Positions 1 through 10,186 of a stretch of 64,000 bases of DNA are shown here, piece by piece. The DNA lies in assembly GCF_026914185.1 (NCBI RefSeq), contig NC_070562.1, positions 3,534,001 through 3,598,000 of the forward strand, given 5' to 3'. Numbering within the stretch: the first letter of the stretch is position 1; every line of letters starts with the position of its first letter. The position numbers were made by a program, and so were the translations under genes. The stretch comes from Puccinia triticina (Eukaryota > Basidiomycota > Pucciniomycetes > Pucciniales > Pucciniaceae). The notes below the pieces were generated by a model. The model saw only the letters and a program-made list of their open reading frames with translations. It was not told the origin of the DNA and ran no database searches.

Positions 1-828
1 AGAAAGGAAATGATAAGAAATACTTACCTAACGTTGGCAGAGAGAGTAGCAAGCGGTGGGCGAAACTGGCAGCAATAAGTCCCGGCAAATGCATAATGAA
101 GATGCTGATCCTTATGTATCAAGATTCAGCGACCAATGGGGACAATATTTGACAAATAATGAAATGCACATTAATCTGCCACGTTGCCGTACCCTTTGGC
201 CGGAACGGCGAGAATTTAGGGAGGTTCTATGGTCTCAACAAAAAAGACATCGATCACTGGAAAGCACGAACTTTACACAAGCCGTGCTCGAGGGGTGCGA
301 GAACCCTTCCTGGCGGGAGGGGATTCCTCCTCCTTGTTGCTGCCTGCTGGCCAAGAAAGGATCCCGTAAACCGCTGCAGCACCTGCTTGGTGGGAAGGTT
401 CAGGATGGTTCCTCTGTGGCAAGCACCGAGTAGCCACTCATTGGGTAAGATCTCTTCCCAGCGAGCAGGTACAAGTATGCTTGCTTCCAAGGTGAGTTTA
501 TTATGTTACTTGAGAATACCTCAGTCCTAAGTACTCTAGTATATTCACCGGGGACGTGCTCGGCCGGCGAGAGGGTTCATTCCTGAAGTGAAGCTCGGCA
601 TGCGTAGCTAGTGAGCCTCCGATTTTTTTTTTCTTCCACATTGGGAATCAAAGATTTACCCTGTGATTATGTATTTGCCCAGACTTATTGATGCTAGTTT
701 CGCCAACGCGAGTAGCAAGTTCTCTGCCGAGTTAATAGGCGGAGGGTGGAACCGGGACATGGGTTGTGACATTCTTGTGAAGTCCGCAGTGCGTGCAGGC
801 TTTGAACGGAGGCTGTCAGCCGGGCTAC
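1..828. other. No gene recognised; left flank of a transposon
   Basis: Open frames of up to 125 codons exist between 56 and 530, but they overlap each other on both strands and none gives a recognisable domain, so I do not call a gene. The stretch is probably older repeat DNA into which the 831-5698 element inserted. Confidence 0.4.
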
Positions 829-1400
829 TACAGCAATAGCGAAAAAGCTTGTGGGTGGGCAAGGCTGAAAATCCAACAGACAAAATTTTTAGCTTCAGCC
901 CCGCCCCCTGTATTCTTCCAATTCTTCCCATCTTCCAACCTCTTCGCACTCGACCATATCCCATATCCCCTCCCACCTCCGCCATTGGAAATGGCCCCCG
1001 ACCGAATTCCCCCCGCCGGACCCAACCACTGCCCAGCCGCCCCCAGCCGCCAGCCAGGAACCAATCCACCAGCCGCCCCAAAACTTTTCTTCACCGGTGA
1101 GTTCCCCCCCTTTTTCCGCATCCATGATCAATCACTCACATCCGCTCTGCAACTGCCCAGTCGCTGCAAGACATCCCAGCCACCACCCAGGATCCCATCC
1201 AGCACCCCCCCGGCCCCCCAAAAAAATTCAACGGTGAGCCGCCTTTTTTGCATCCTTCAACCGCTGACCAGTGGTTGTTTGCTCCCTCCTTGTCCCCGGC
1301 CCGATTTCGTAGCCACTGCCTGATTATTGTGAGTGTAGTTTTTTTATCCTCCCCACCCCGCCCCGCAAACCGTTGCTGACACCAATTGTACCCCCAGACG

Positions 1401-2063
1401 ATGTCAATTCCATCATCCAACAACCGATTCAGCGTCACCCACCGAGTGGACCCGCTGCCGTTTGCCAATGTGCATGGCAAGCCGCAAGAGTCATACCTGC
1501 TGCCGAGTCAGCCGCCTGACTCTCAGGCGCAGGCCTGCCGGTTGTTCTTTGAGGATGGCGACCCAGCGGCGGCAGATAATTCCACTGAACGAACCGTGCC
1601 CGCGCCCAACGGGGGCCGACCCGTCCCAGCGACTCCTGGCGCTCCCCATCAACCCGGCCGTGGGCCACCCTCCACTCCAGCTACCCGGGCGATCACCGTG
1701 AAGCATCACGTGTACATCCGAACCCCTGCTGGCCAGCTAGCTCTGGCAAATCCAACCGCGCCCATTGCCTCAACCACCAAGATTTGGGAGCGGGTCATTC
1801 CAAAGGGCGAGGCAGTGCTGAAGACGGTCCTCCAGCACACCACCTGGCCCGATTTCAAGACAAACTGCATCGCGGCAATTGATGCGACGATCCCCCTCCT
1901 CGCTTGCGAGGAAGAAGGCCTGCTCAAGTGGCAGGGGATTATCCCGAGGGAAGAAGTGTACGGCAAGGGAGTCAACGCCATGATCACGGGACCCGAGGAT
2001 TTTCGTGGATTTGTTGATGCGTGCCTTGGCAACCCGTTGCGCAAGGTTTTGGTGAAGGTCTAA
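1401..2063 (+). CDS. Transposon accessory protein, N-terminal part (unknown function)
   Basis: An open frame from the ATG at 1401 gives 220 residues and lies just inside the left inverted repeat of the 831-5698 element. The first 90 residues are Pro-rich and low in complexity. Residues about 95-220 look folded, with a pattern of aromatic and acidic positions (WPDFK, then KWQGII, then a GPEDFRGFVDA segment). A similar pattern occurs in the N-terminal half of the 54319-55331 protein in a different transposon (RFKAK, EWVGQII, a YAAFRHI segment). I recognise no catalytic motif. The next coding stretch at 2339-3205 is probably a later exon, because a GTGAGT donor at 2102 and a pyrimidine-rich AG at 2176 lie between them, but the exact splice pattern is unclear. 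It may be non-functional. Confidence 0.5.
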   Translation: MSIPSSNNRFSVTHRVDPLPFANVHGKPQESYLLPSQPPDSQAQACRLFFEDGDPAAADNSTERTVPAPNGGRPVPATPGAPHQPGRGPPSTPATRAITVKHHVYIRTPAGQLALANPTAPIASTTKIWERVIPKGEAVLKTVLQHTTWPDFKTNCIAAIDATIPLLACEEEGLLKWQGIIPREEVYGKGVNAMITGPEDFRGFVDACLGNPLRKVLVKV

Positions 2064-2338
2064 ATGGCGGACCCGGCCAAGGTGGCAAAGGCCCTAGAGG
2101 TGGTGAGTCTGCTCCTCCCCACCTCTGGAGAGGAGAAACACTAACCACTCTTCATTGCACACGCTGGCCTTCCCAGGAACGCGTCCAGCGTGATAGCTTG
2201 GAAATGGGCTACGGGCCCAACAATACTTGATTGGCGTTGGAACGCACGGTGACCCGGCTGGCCTGTAATGTAAGCCGCTCGGGGATTGTGTGGTGAGGGT
2301 CTGTGAGCCTTGACTGACTTGGTTTGTGTTTGGTCCAG

Positions 2339-3205
2339 CCGCATGCCGACGTGACTGAGGGCGAACGGTTGGCTGAGCGCATCCAGATTTGCGCAGAGCT
2401 GCAGCTCTACCTGAAGGGGAAATACGGCGGGAATGACGAGTCACTCCGAATCAAAAATCCGGCTGATCCCGCCACCTCTATCCGTGTGACTCGGGACAGG
2501 TTGAGGTGTTGGAGTAGATGCTTACTCCACGAGCTCGAGGGGGTAGATTTTGACAATCCCCCGGAGGTCCCTGATCTCTTCACCAAGGACCCGCGGCCGG
2601 CGCTCACGTTGGCCGAGTTGGCGGAAAAAGAGACGGCCCGCCTTGATGTCCATAGGTCGGCCTCCACCCCTTCAACGCCTAAGGGGGTTTCCGCAGGCAG
2701 TCCTTCTTCATCTGCGCCAATGGGAGCTGGGTCGCCACTCAAGCAGGCCCACTTGGCTGCCCATCCCGCTCTTCTCTCTAAAATCACGGAACCTGGGACT
2801 GCGGCCAAAATATTCACTCCTCCCCGCCGATTACCGTCAGGCCAAATCGCCCCGCAACGCGTCGTGGCGTCTCCAGCTGCCCAAGCTCCCTCAGGTCCTA
2901 AACCCGGTCCACCAGCGCTATCCAAGCCATCCGCCATCCCTGCGGGTGGGGCTGCATCTGCCGTTGCGACCCACAAGACTACCCCTACCCCGGCCATGCG
3001 CACGGCGGCTCCTGCGCGGGAGGCTGCACTTGCTGCACTCGTCCCTCAAGCAGACGAGCTAGAGTCTGAGCCCTCGGACGACGAAGTCGAAATGGTCAGC
3101 CCGGCTACCAGGGCTCCCAGTCCAACGAGCTCAATTGAGCTCATGTCACCGCCAGAGGCCCGAGATGCTGTTATTCATTGGTCCCCAGCCCAAAAGGTCC
3201 CTTGA
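2339..3205 (+). CDS. Transposon accessory protein, middle part
   Basis: This frame is open from upstream of 2339 to a stop at 3203-3205. It starts with a charged helical segment (residues such as EGERLAERIQICAEL and the following RCWSRCLLHELEG) of about 100 residues. Then come about 190 residues rich in Ala, Pro and Ser that look like a linker. It has no good ATG of its own and so reads as an exon continuing the 1401-2063 protein. It overlaps the next frame (3178-3888) by 28 bases, so either an unrecognised intron or a frameshift joins the two. I know no function for it. Confidence 0.4.
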   Translation, partial: PHADVTEGERLAERIQICAELQLYLKGKYGGNDESLRIKNPADPATSIRVTRDRLRCWSRCLLHELEGVDFDNPPEVPDLFTKDPRPALTLAELAEKETARLDVHRSASTPSTPKGVSAGSPSSSAPMGAGSPLKQAHLAAHPALLSKITEPGTAAKIFTPPRRLPSGQIAPQRVVASPAAQAPSGPKPGPPALSKPSAIPAGGAASAVATHKTTPTPAMRTAAPAREAALAALVPQADELESEPSDDEVEMVSPATRAPSPTSSIELMSPPEARDAVIHWSPAQKVP

Positions 3206-3888
3206 GGCCGAGCGGATGGCATTGCGCACACGATCAGCCGGCTCAACTAGGCCCGACCCAGGTCGCCTCCCCTGTTTGCTCGAACCCAAAAGGTGCCGAC
3301 ACCCTCAGTCTCAGCTCTTGGATCAGCAATTCGTCCCCAACCACGCAACTCCAACTGAACGAGGCGGGCAGGCAATTGACGATGAACCAGTTCCTCGACC
3401 TCTGCAACTTTGAGGCCGATGATCCCCTCCCACGCGGTTTGATCAAACTGGCCCACATTGGGAGGTGGAATTTCTTCTTGGACACCAACGACACCCAGCT
3501 AAGACAACTGAACTTCCCACCGGCCGTGGCGTCCCAGCTCATGAAAGGAGCGCGCTGGTTAATTCCAACGCATGCAATATCCCCCACCCCCGTGGAGCAT
3601 ATGCCGTCCGTCGCCCATGAGGAAACGCAAGCGCCCCCGCTCTTGGGCAAGATAGGCGCCCCGCAGGTAAACACCGACCCCTCAATCACCCTCCCCCCTG
3701 CGGAGACTGGCAAAGCTGCTCTGGCCTCGCCTGATACCGTAGGCGCCCCCCAGCCTGGATCCACCAACCCCTTGATCGCCCCCCCCGCCGCTTCCGCCAA
3801 AGGCACACCTGCCCCGGGTTCACCTGAATCCAAGCCATCCCATAGTATGGTCCTGCGGGCCCAAGCTGAACCATCTCAGGGGGTCTGA
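3178..3888 (+). CDS. Transposon accessory protein, C-terminal part with LTM-F/DD/IK/W-F domain
   Basis: This open frame ends at a TGA at 3886-3888. About 60 residues in, it contains a roughly 65-residue helical domain with spaced positions LTMxxF, then DD, IK, WxxF, L, F and an A-x-x-L-x-x-GA end. The same ordered positions occur at the C-terminus of the minus-strand protein 54319-55331. The shared order suggests homology although overall identity is low. The remaining C-terminal 100 residues are Pro/Ala-rich. There is no convincing start codon, so it is probably the last exon of the protein that begins at 1401. Function is unknown; a DNA-binding or dimerisation role would be a guess. Confidence 0.45.
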   Translation: MVPSPKGPLRPSGWHCAHDQPAQLGPTQVASPVCSNPKGADTLSLSSWISNSSPTTQLQLNEAGRQLTMNQFLDLCNFEADDPLPRGLIKLAHIGRWNFFLDTNDTQLRQLNFPPAVASQLMKGARWLIPTHAISPTPVEHMPSVAHEETQAPPLLGKIGAPQVNTDPSITLPPAETGKAALASPDTVGAPQPGSTNPLIAPPAASAKGTPAPGSPESKPSHSMVLRAQAEPSQGV

Positions 3889-4265
3889 GGTAGGCCAATT
3901 GTGCTCAAGTAAATCGGGTACTAGACCCGTGGTAAGTTTTTAGCTTAGCTATATAGTTATCATTGTTTTTCCCTTCCATTGCTGCATCTTATAGCAGCCG
4001 CGACAGCAATGAGACACATTCCTCACAAGCTTGCGCCCCCTCCCCTGCCAATCTGCACCCCGCAAAGCGTGGTGCAGAGGGGACGCCCGTGAGAAATCCT
4101 CGTGTTAAGCCACCCAGGCATATGTGTGACCCCAAGGCGCAGCCCCTTGATTGGCTGCCACTCAGAGAGGCATTGACACCAGCGCGTGGCAGGAGTCGAT
4201 GCCTCTCTCAACTCGGGGCGGACATGTGACTTAGCCTCGTATGCTTGCACCAGCGTATGGGCAGC

Positions 4266-4549
4266 AAACCGGTGACTTGGCCAAATCCCTATCTTTCGGC
4301 TGGACCGTGCCACGGAACCGGGGACTTGGCCATATCCCTTAAGGGAAGGAAACCGGTGACTTGGCCAAATCCCTATCTTTCGGCTGGACCACGCCACGGA
4401 ACCGGGGACTTGGCCATATCCCTTAAGGGAAGGAAACCGGTGACTTGGCCAAATCCCCGCGCCATGGAACCGGGGACTTGGCCATATCCCTTAAGGGAAG
4501 CAAACCGGTGACTTGGCCTAATGCCTATCTTTCGGCCGGTTTGGCCGGA
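4266..4549 (+). repeat. 84-base tandem repeat, about 3.5 copies
   Basis: Units start with AAACCGGTGACTTGGCC at 4266, 4350, 4434 and 4502. The first two periods are 84 bases; the third unit lost 16 bases. Each unit also holds CGGGGACTTGGCC and a CCCTTAAGGG palindrome. The array lies inside the 831-5698 transposon. Confidence 0.85.
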
Positions 4550-4747
4550 CCGCCCCACGGACTTAAGCGGTTGTGGCTCTCCCCTCCAGGGCAGCACCCC
4601 TGGGACTTGTGTTGGGAAGATTATCATATCTTCATTGGCCATAATAGAAAAAACAAATAAACAAAACCAAAAAAAAGAACAACTGAAGGGTTAAGAACCC
4701 ATCAGATACAACGGAAAGAGCCCCAGACTTGCCATCAATGTGCGCCC

Positions 4748-5104
4748 TCAGAATAACCGCTGCCTTGGTAGAGGCCCCTCATCAAGGCCGGGGTGACAAC
4801 CGTGGGCAGGAAGGCCTTGACCAACTCTGCGTCTGCCCGAGTACCGGTCAGAATCTGGCTCGAGCGCGGCCAAGACAAACTCCGCCTCTTCACGGGTGAA
4901 GGCCAATGTGCGGCCCCGCTTGTCGTATAGGGCCGGATCCCTCACAACATCTCTGGTTTGGCGGTACAGGTTGTTCCAGCGGGTGAGCAAGTCAGCCAAT
5001 ATGTTGTAGTCAATCAGGTTGTTGATCTCTGCGAGCGACATCCCTTGCTGGCTGAGCTTCACCACAATGGCTTTGACCTCCCGCAGGTATTTGACAAACA
5101 CCAT
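4748..5104 (-). CDS. Helix-turn-helix protein resembling the N-terminus of a Tc1-like transposase
   Basis: The ATG at 5104 opens a frame of 118 residues. Residues 1-85 are helical and start with a KAIVVKLSQQGMSLAEINNL segment, followed by a second helix pair and a basic KRGR stretch. The final EEAEFVLAAL resembles the start of the third helix region seen in fungal Tc1/mariner-like transposases. After about residue 85 the sequence loses the expected continuation towards a DDE catalytic domain, and a better-looking helical continuation lies in another frame. This suggests a frameshift, an unseen intron or truncation. It sits next to the right inverted repeat. Family assignment is from pattern memory only. 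Confidence 0.4.
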   Translation of the reverse strand: MVFVKYLREVKAIVVKLSQQGMSLAEINNLIDYNILADLLTRWNNLYRQTRDVVRDPALYDKRGRTLAFTREEAEFVLAALEPDSDRYSGRRRVGQGLPAHGCHPGLDEGPLPRQRLF

Positions 5105-5700
5105 TGTACCTCCAACCTAATCAAAAGGACCAAAGCAGAATCAGCTAATGAGTCACACACCAAGAGAGCGGCAGGGGGCGCACCGGAAGGCTGGCAGCTG
5201 GGGTGCCGGGTTGATTTGTGAGTCTTGGCTGGGCGGGCTGGGATGTCTGGCCCCGGCTGGGCAATTGCGGAGCAGACATCAATGGTTGATCCGGCGGGTG
5301 ATGGGTGCAAAAAAAGAGGAAAAGGGGGGCGGCTTACCGGTGCAATTTGTTTTGGGGGGGTGGCTGCTGGATCGGTTTGGGCCGCGGCTGTGCAGATGCA
5401 GAGCAGGCGTGAGTGGATTGTCCGCGGGCAATGGGTCAGGAAAAATGGGGGGGGGGGGCAACTGACCAGTGAAAAAAAAAAAATGGCGGCTGCTGGGCAG
5501 TGGTTGGGTCCGGCGGGGGGAATTTGGTTGGGGGCCATTTCTGATGGCGGAGGTGGGAGGGGATATGGGATATGGTTGAGTGCGAAGAGGTTGGAAGATG
5601 GGAAGAATTGGAAGAATACAGGGGGCGGGGCTGAAGCGAAAAATTTTGTCTGTTGGATTTTCAGCCTTGCCCACCCGCAAGCTTTTTCGCTATTGCTGTA

Positions 5701-6429
5701 CACCCGGGGAGTCCTTCGACGAGGATATCTCAAGGAATCCTCGTGGATTCCCTGTAGTGCCCCTGCGCAAGGTTGGACCAGCGGCTGCTGGTCCACACGT
5801 TCACGTGTTCTCCACCAAGTGGATCACGGGGGCTCCTTGTGATGATCATCCAAGGATACCGATTCCGCCCGCCGTGAAATCCACGTGGAACACGGTATGG
5901 AGCTGGTGAAAAAAGACCTGCACCGACAAAATGATATTGGTGGGATTCGAACCCAGCTGCATACCAGGGTGAACCTAGCAGCGTTGCTTAGCAGCTACGC
6001 TATTCCAGATGGTGAAGGTCCCCCTTGTTCAAAAGTATTATACCCACTCAGGAAGCCGTTTGCGAGTCAATTTTCCATCAAAGTTTTTTTTCAACTTTTT
6101 TTTTTCTTCCTTTCAATTACTTATTTTCTCAAACTTTCAACACTTCAGGACCAGCCTGAGCTAGTCCTGGTTGGAAATGAAAAAAAAAAAGTTGTGGTGG
6201 TGGAACCGACGTGAGCAACAAGCCAACGTGGTCTCCACAAGTTACAGGAGTGTTCTTTGTGGAACCAATGGGGAAAAGTGACAAACCCGTCGGTTCCACG
6301 GGGAAAATGATGATCTGTGGAACCGACGAGCTTACCGAGCACTTACCGAGCTGATCCTCGTCGGTTCCACGGATCAACAGCTCCTTGTCGGATCCACGAA
6401 CCTGCTCGCCAGGAAGTACCCCCGGCGTG
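5701..6429. mobile_element. 729-base TA-flanked element abutting the previous transposon
   Basis: The left end CACCCGGGGAGT and the right end CCCCCGGCGTG form imperfect inverted ends. TA at 5699-5700 and 6430-6431 flanks them. The left TA is the same one that ends the 831-5698 element. Internally the phrase GTGGAACCGACGAG and its reverse complement recur several times between 6205 and 6380, giving hairpins. A tRNA-like unit lies at 5936-6010. No protein is encoded. Confidence 0.5.
5936..6010 (-). other. tRNA-like sequence (Pol III A and B boxes), probably SINE head or tRNA pseudogene
   Basis: On the minus strand TAGCGTAGCTGC (6002-5991) fits the internal A box and GGGTTCGAATCC (near 5954-5943) fits the B box, at a tRNA-like spacing. 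A T-run follows downstream near 5915-5910 and could act as a Pol III terminator. I cannot fold a paired acceptor stem, so it is not called as a working tRNA. Confidence 0.45.
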
Positions 6430-6479
6430 TATAATAGGTTAGAGCCCGGCTAACTATTGTAACATTACCAAAAACTGTA

Positions 6480-7050
6480 TGTACTAATAGCGGCGCAGAG
6501 TGCCGCGTACAAAATGAACTTCTTTCTTGGAAAGTATTAGCTGCGGCGCGGAGCGCCGCGCATAGAATAAAAACGACAAATAGTTATATATATAATAACA
6601 AAATCCCTTAGACGAGTAGGAATAAATAGCTCCGGCCGCAGAATTGGCAGGAGAAAGCACAATAGTTCACAAACCCATTTTCAAGCCAAGAGAACGGGTT
6701 GCCATACACTCTCAAGAGACTACTAAACCAAGAGTAGTCTCCCTGAGAAATAGAAAGACTTCGGCCGGGGAGGAGAGAAACAGAACTATACTACTCCTCC
6801 TTCCCCGACCAATGATTAAACACAAACCACGCTATTCCTCTAGCCGAGGAATAGCAAAAAGATCACATGACAAATAAAAATGAACGGGAGCGAAGGGACT
6901 AGTATAATCCCCCTTCACTCCCGTCACTCTTGTCAGAAGCACACGTTCCTCCGGCCGAGAAACGGAGGAAGCACTTGCAATGAGAGCTACAACCCTACCG
7001 GTTGTAGCTCGAAGATATAATCAAGGGCCTTTTGGGCAAAGGAAGGCCCC
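6480..7050. other. Dense array of GC-rich hairpins in AT-rich DNA
   Basis: Two similar GC clusters (CGGCGCAGAGTGCCGCG near 6490 and CGGCGCGGAGCGCCGCG near 6543) are followed by a series of perfect or near-perfect stems. These are GAGACTACT/AGTAGTCTC (6715-6742), GGGGAGGAG/CTCCTCC (6766-6808), CTATTCCTC/GAGGAATAG (6830-6853), GGGAGCGAAGGG with its partner (6893-6923), TTCCTCC/GGAGGAA (6945-6972), GAGCTACAACC/GGTTGTAGCTC (6983-7010) and GGCCTT/AAGGCC (7026-7048). Several loops share CGGCCGAG. There is no convincing protein. It could be a mitochondrial insertion or a structured element. Confidence 0.5.
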
Positions 7051-8230
7051 TCAGATACCTTTTAATAACCAGCTCGACGCCTCGCCAGACTCGCCACTCG
7101 TCTCACCGACCAGTACGCCAGCCTGACTTTGCCTCGATTTTGGTTTCTATTGGATCGATTGTGTTTTTTGCCGCAGACTTCCTTCTTCAAGTAAGTCTGC
7201 GTTTTTTCCTTTCTACCGGGATCTTTATCCCTACATATCTCCTGGGAGCAATCTATCACGCAAATACCCCCTTGTTAAGGGGCCCAAAAGTCACAGGCTA
7301 CAAACACCCCTGCGCAGGCCCTGTAAGAACTGCGGAGGGCACTAAACCACCCCTGGCGCCCCTGGCCCCTCTGTTAACCCCTTTTTTGGGTTCATTAGAA
7401 ATAGCTTTTCCTAAGCTATTTTGCACTTCTACTGCGCATTTGCTGCGCGCGCTACCGCACCGTGCTCTGTCGCCGGCGTAGCTAGAAGAGTATTTGTACT
7501 CTTGGCATCACCACGCCTGACAGAGGCGGCGTGTGGGATCCCGGCATTGAAGGCTAGACAGGGGCGAGAGGAGTCTGACAGTGGGCAATGACGTGCGGCA
7601 ACGTTGACAGAAGATCCGCGTGAGAGCAGAATGGGCGGATGACGTGTGTGGTTGTCGGAGCGTGGCTTGGCAGATGTCGTGCGTGAGAGGCAGGCGGAGG
7701 AGGATGGTTGCTTTCTCTCATGATGTTATTATTCCTTTTTGTACGGAGGGGGGGGGAGGGAGTTTTTCCCCCCATCATCTCATGTGGTTTCTTTTACAGA
7801 CTTTTACTTCATTCTGGTTACTCTGGTACGGATTCTTTACGGCGGAGATGATATACTTGCGGAGCTTATCTTTTGTGTACTTTACGGCATATTTCACGGT
7901 TATTGCGGCTTTTCTATGTATTTTGCAGATTATTTATAAATTTATACTTGACTTGTTTGTTTGATCATTGTGCCCCTACACTTACTTGCAGAGCGGAGCA
8001 AAGTTTCCCAGATCACCCAACTTTACCCGGGAATCATCTTGGAGCAGCGGAGGTCCTGACATTTCTACGCAGTGACCTCTTTTGTTCACCACACCGGAGT
8101 TGGGTGGGCCAATGGACACCCGGCCCAATTATCATCCTTAAATCAACCTCAACTCAAGTGCACACAGAACAAGTCCTCAAAACCCCAACACCACCCAGTG
8201 CCCACTCAACCTTTTGACATGGATGATTCA
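7051..8230. other. No gene recognised
   Basis: Frames of up to 149 codons exist (7032-7481, 7620-7964), but they lack standard starts or any recognisable domain. Base composition and inverted CTTCTT/AAGTCTGC motifs suggest old repeat DNA. Confidence 0.4.
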
Positions 8231-8415
8231 AGGGGCAGGGTTATTTATGACTCTGGAGTAGTTTCTAAACTATATCCATGAAGAAAACACACACTGGAAT
8301 GAAATAAATGTAGGATTACTTTTGTTGCGGTGTAAGACTCAAAAGTGTTCCTGAGAACCTTGAATGGAGAAGGGGATGATGGAGGTGCAAACTCTGCCCT
8401 TCTATACTATCAGAT

Positions 8416-8447
<32 letters not shown>

Positions 8448-8960
8448 TCAATGAAGTGATAGGGTTGGTTGGTTCAAGATGAGCTTGTTGATGACACTGA
8501 ATACATTGTTGTTATTGTTAATGTAGGGGTTGTTATGTATGTAGGTTGTTAAGTGTATGTAAGATTGTAAATGTAAATTTTGGGGTGACTGTAATTGGTG
8601 AGTGATGAACTGCGGTGAGAGATATGAGAATATGAGAGTGAGTTCAGTTGTTATTGAGTTGGTAAGGGTTGTTACAATGTGTAAAGGGTTTGGATGGAAT
8701 GTAATGTTGTAGGGTATGTGACAGGTGGGTACTGGACTGAGGAAAAGACAACTGAGGGGGGGAGAGAGCTCCTTATACAGACAAATGTGAAGGAATTTAG
8801 CTACAAGGAAGCCCCTGAATGAGGTATCTAGCTGCAGGAGAAGTTGAATGAGTGAATGTGGTTGGTTGGAAATGTACATGACATGCAGAAGGTACAAACA
8901 TCTGAATGAGTGACCATGATTGGTCAGAACATGAGGGATTTAATGTGGTACTTCTATGAT
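8231..8960 (-). mobile_element. LTR family 1 fragment with adjacent internal sequence
   Basis: Read on the minus strand, the stretch from about 8960 to 8331 matches the 3' two thirds of the LTRs at 32203-34486 and 56452-57339. Shared blocks are a TATA-like box with GGAGCTC (near 8770), CTTGCCAAGCTTACCTTGG (near 8430) and the LTR end CTTTTGAGTCTTACA at 8331. Sequence beyond the LTR end (8330-8231) recurs at 26905-27030, so it is probably retroelement internal sequence. The 5' LTR end was not found. Confidence 0.6.
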
Positions 8961-9014
8961 GTCACCTGCAGCTGTTAGTTGTGAAAATCCACTAATTTAG
9001 AATGTATGTATATA

Positions 9015-9264
9015 CTATGCAGTGTAAATGAGTATGTGTAGCTCATATTTCATTGACTTTCATTCCCCATCTTTGCTCAATCATCTCACTCATTGGTTCA
9101 TCATTTCTCCAATCATCTCAGGTGTGCTTTCTCATAAGTCTATGCAGTGTAAATGAGTATGTGTAGCTCATATTTCATTGACTTTCATTCCCCATCTTTG
9201 CTCAATCATCTCACTCATTGGTTCATCATTTCTCCAATCATCTCAGGTGTGCTTTCTCATAAGT
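9015..9264 (+). repeat. 125-base perfect tandem duplication
   Basis: The unit that begins CTATGCAGTGTAAATGAG at 9015 is repeated directly at 9140. The sequence just beyond (CAACTAGA and a GTTCTAATAAC block near 9265-9320) also recurs in diverged form at 9427-9478. This indicates several rounds of duplication in non-coding DNA. Confidence 0.85.
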
Positions 9265-9479
9265 CAACTAGAATTATTCATCTGTGTGTTCTAATAACAT
9301 ACTGTTATTATCAAGGTCTGCTTTCTTTTTTTTTTTGACTTCATTCTTCACATTGTTTTCATCAATACTCAAACTCAATTCAACCAACCTCAACACCTTT
9401 GTCTCCAGGGGTGCTTTCTCATAAGTCAACTAGACTTCTTCATCCCCGTGTTCTAATAACGTACCGTTATTATCAAGGT

Positions 9480-10186
9480 GTTCCCGGCTGCTCAACCATT
9501 AGGAAGGTAGATTCCTGTTGGCGGTAGTTTGCTGTTGAAGATCTGATATGGAAGGGAGGCCGGAAGAAAAGGCCGGAGGATGTGATCTAATGGAAGGGAT
9601 CAGGAAGGACTCAAGGGCGCTGAGAGTTTAACTCTGAAGACGCACACTTTGGATTCTGACTAATAGACTCTAAGTTGGATTCACAAGAAGCTGATGAAAA
9701 TGATCTGAAATCTTTTGGTTCAGACAAAGTCCCATGCCGCCCCCATCATCTGAGTTTGAACTGAACTCAGACTCTGTGGTTGTAACATGCTGCGGGGCAG
9801 GTCATGATCATACACCTGCGCGCACGCGCGCGCAACAACAACAAGAGCAGAGAAAACAAAAGGGAAACAAAAAAAACAAAACAACCTGAGACAAAAACAG
9901 GAACAAAACCAATCCTCCGCATAACAAGGCCTCTCCAACGCACGCATATAGAAACAAAAGACAAAATAAGTCAGAAGGAAAGGAAAAAAAAAGAAACAAA
10001 ACAAAACAAAACAAGGGAAGAAACATGGGTTTCTTGATTGTGACATGTCTTGAGGATTCCGCCACGCGCAAAGCACACTGATTGATCTTGATGCCGCGCG
10101 TGTAGATCTTGAAGTTTTTTATTGAAGCTTGAAGTCTGACTGAAAATCATGTGCGCCCGCGGCGCCACAAGTATGATCACCACAAC
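9480..10186. other. No gene recognised; A-rich and CG-repeat DNA
   Basis: It contains a CGCGCACGCGCGCG run near 9817-9832 and an A-rich stretch at 9850-10025. No protein is recognisable. It adjoins the gag remnant on its 3' side and may be decayed retroelement interior. Confidence 0.35.

Larger units (their letters stand above)
831..5698. mobile_element. 4.9-kb DNA transposon with about 230-base terminal inverted repeats and TA flanks
   Basis: The sequence from 831 (CAGCAATAGCGAAAAAGC) runs to about 1060 and returns almost unchanged in reverse complement from about 5480 to 5698. Both ends sit next to TA (829-830 and 5699-5700), the target duplication of Tc1/mariner-type and some other elements. 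Inside are two plus-strand coding stretches (1401-2063 and 2339-3888), an 84-base tandem array (4266-4549) and a minus-strand helix-turn-helix gene next to the right end (5104-4748). No complete DDE transposase is visible, so it is probably a non-autonomous or decayed copy. Superfamily assignment rests on the TA flanks and the weak transposase resemblance only. Confidence 0.75.

Noticed and set aside
793..1323. A 176-codon Pro-rich frame and its mirror at 5059-5796 on the other strand
   Set aside because: They are the two arms of one terminal inverted repeat read in the same phase. Low complexity, no domain.
5936..6010. A functional tRNA gene
   Set aside because: A and B boxes are present but no acceptor stem pairs, so it is listed only as tRNA-like.
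7032..7481. A 149-codon frame with hydrophobic stretches
   Set aside because: It lacks a standard ATG at its start, has no domain and lies in repeat-like DNA with many hairpins.
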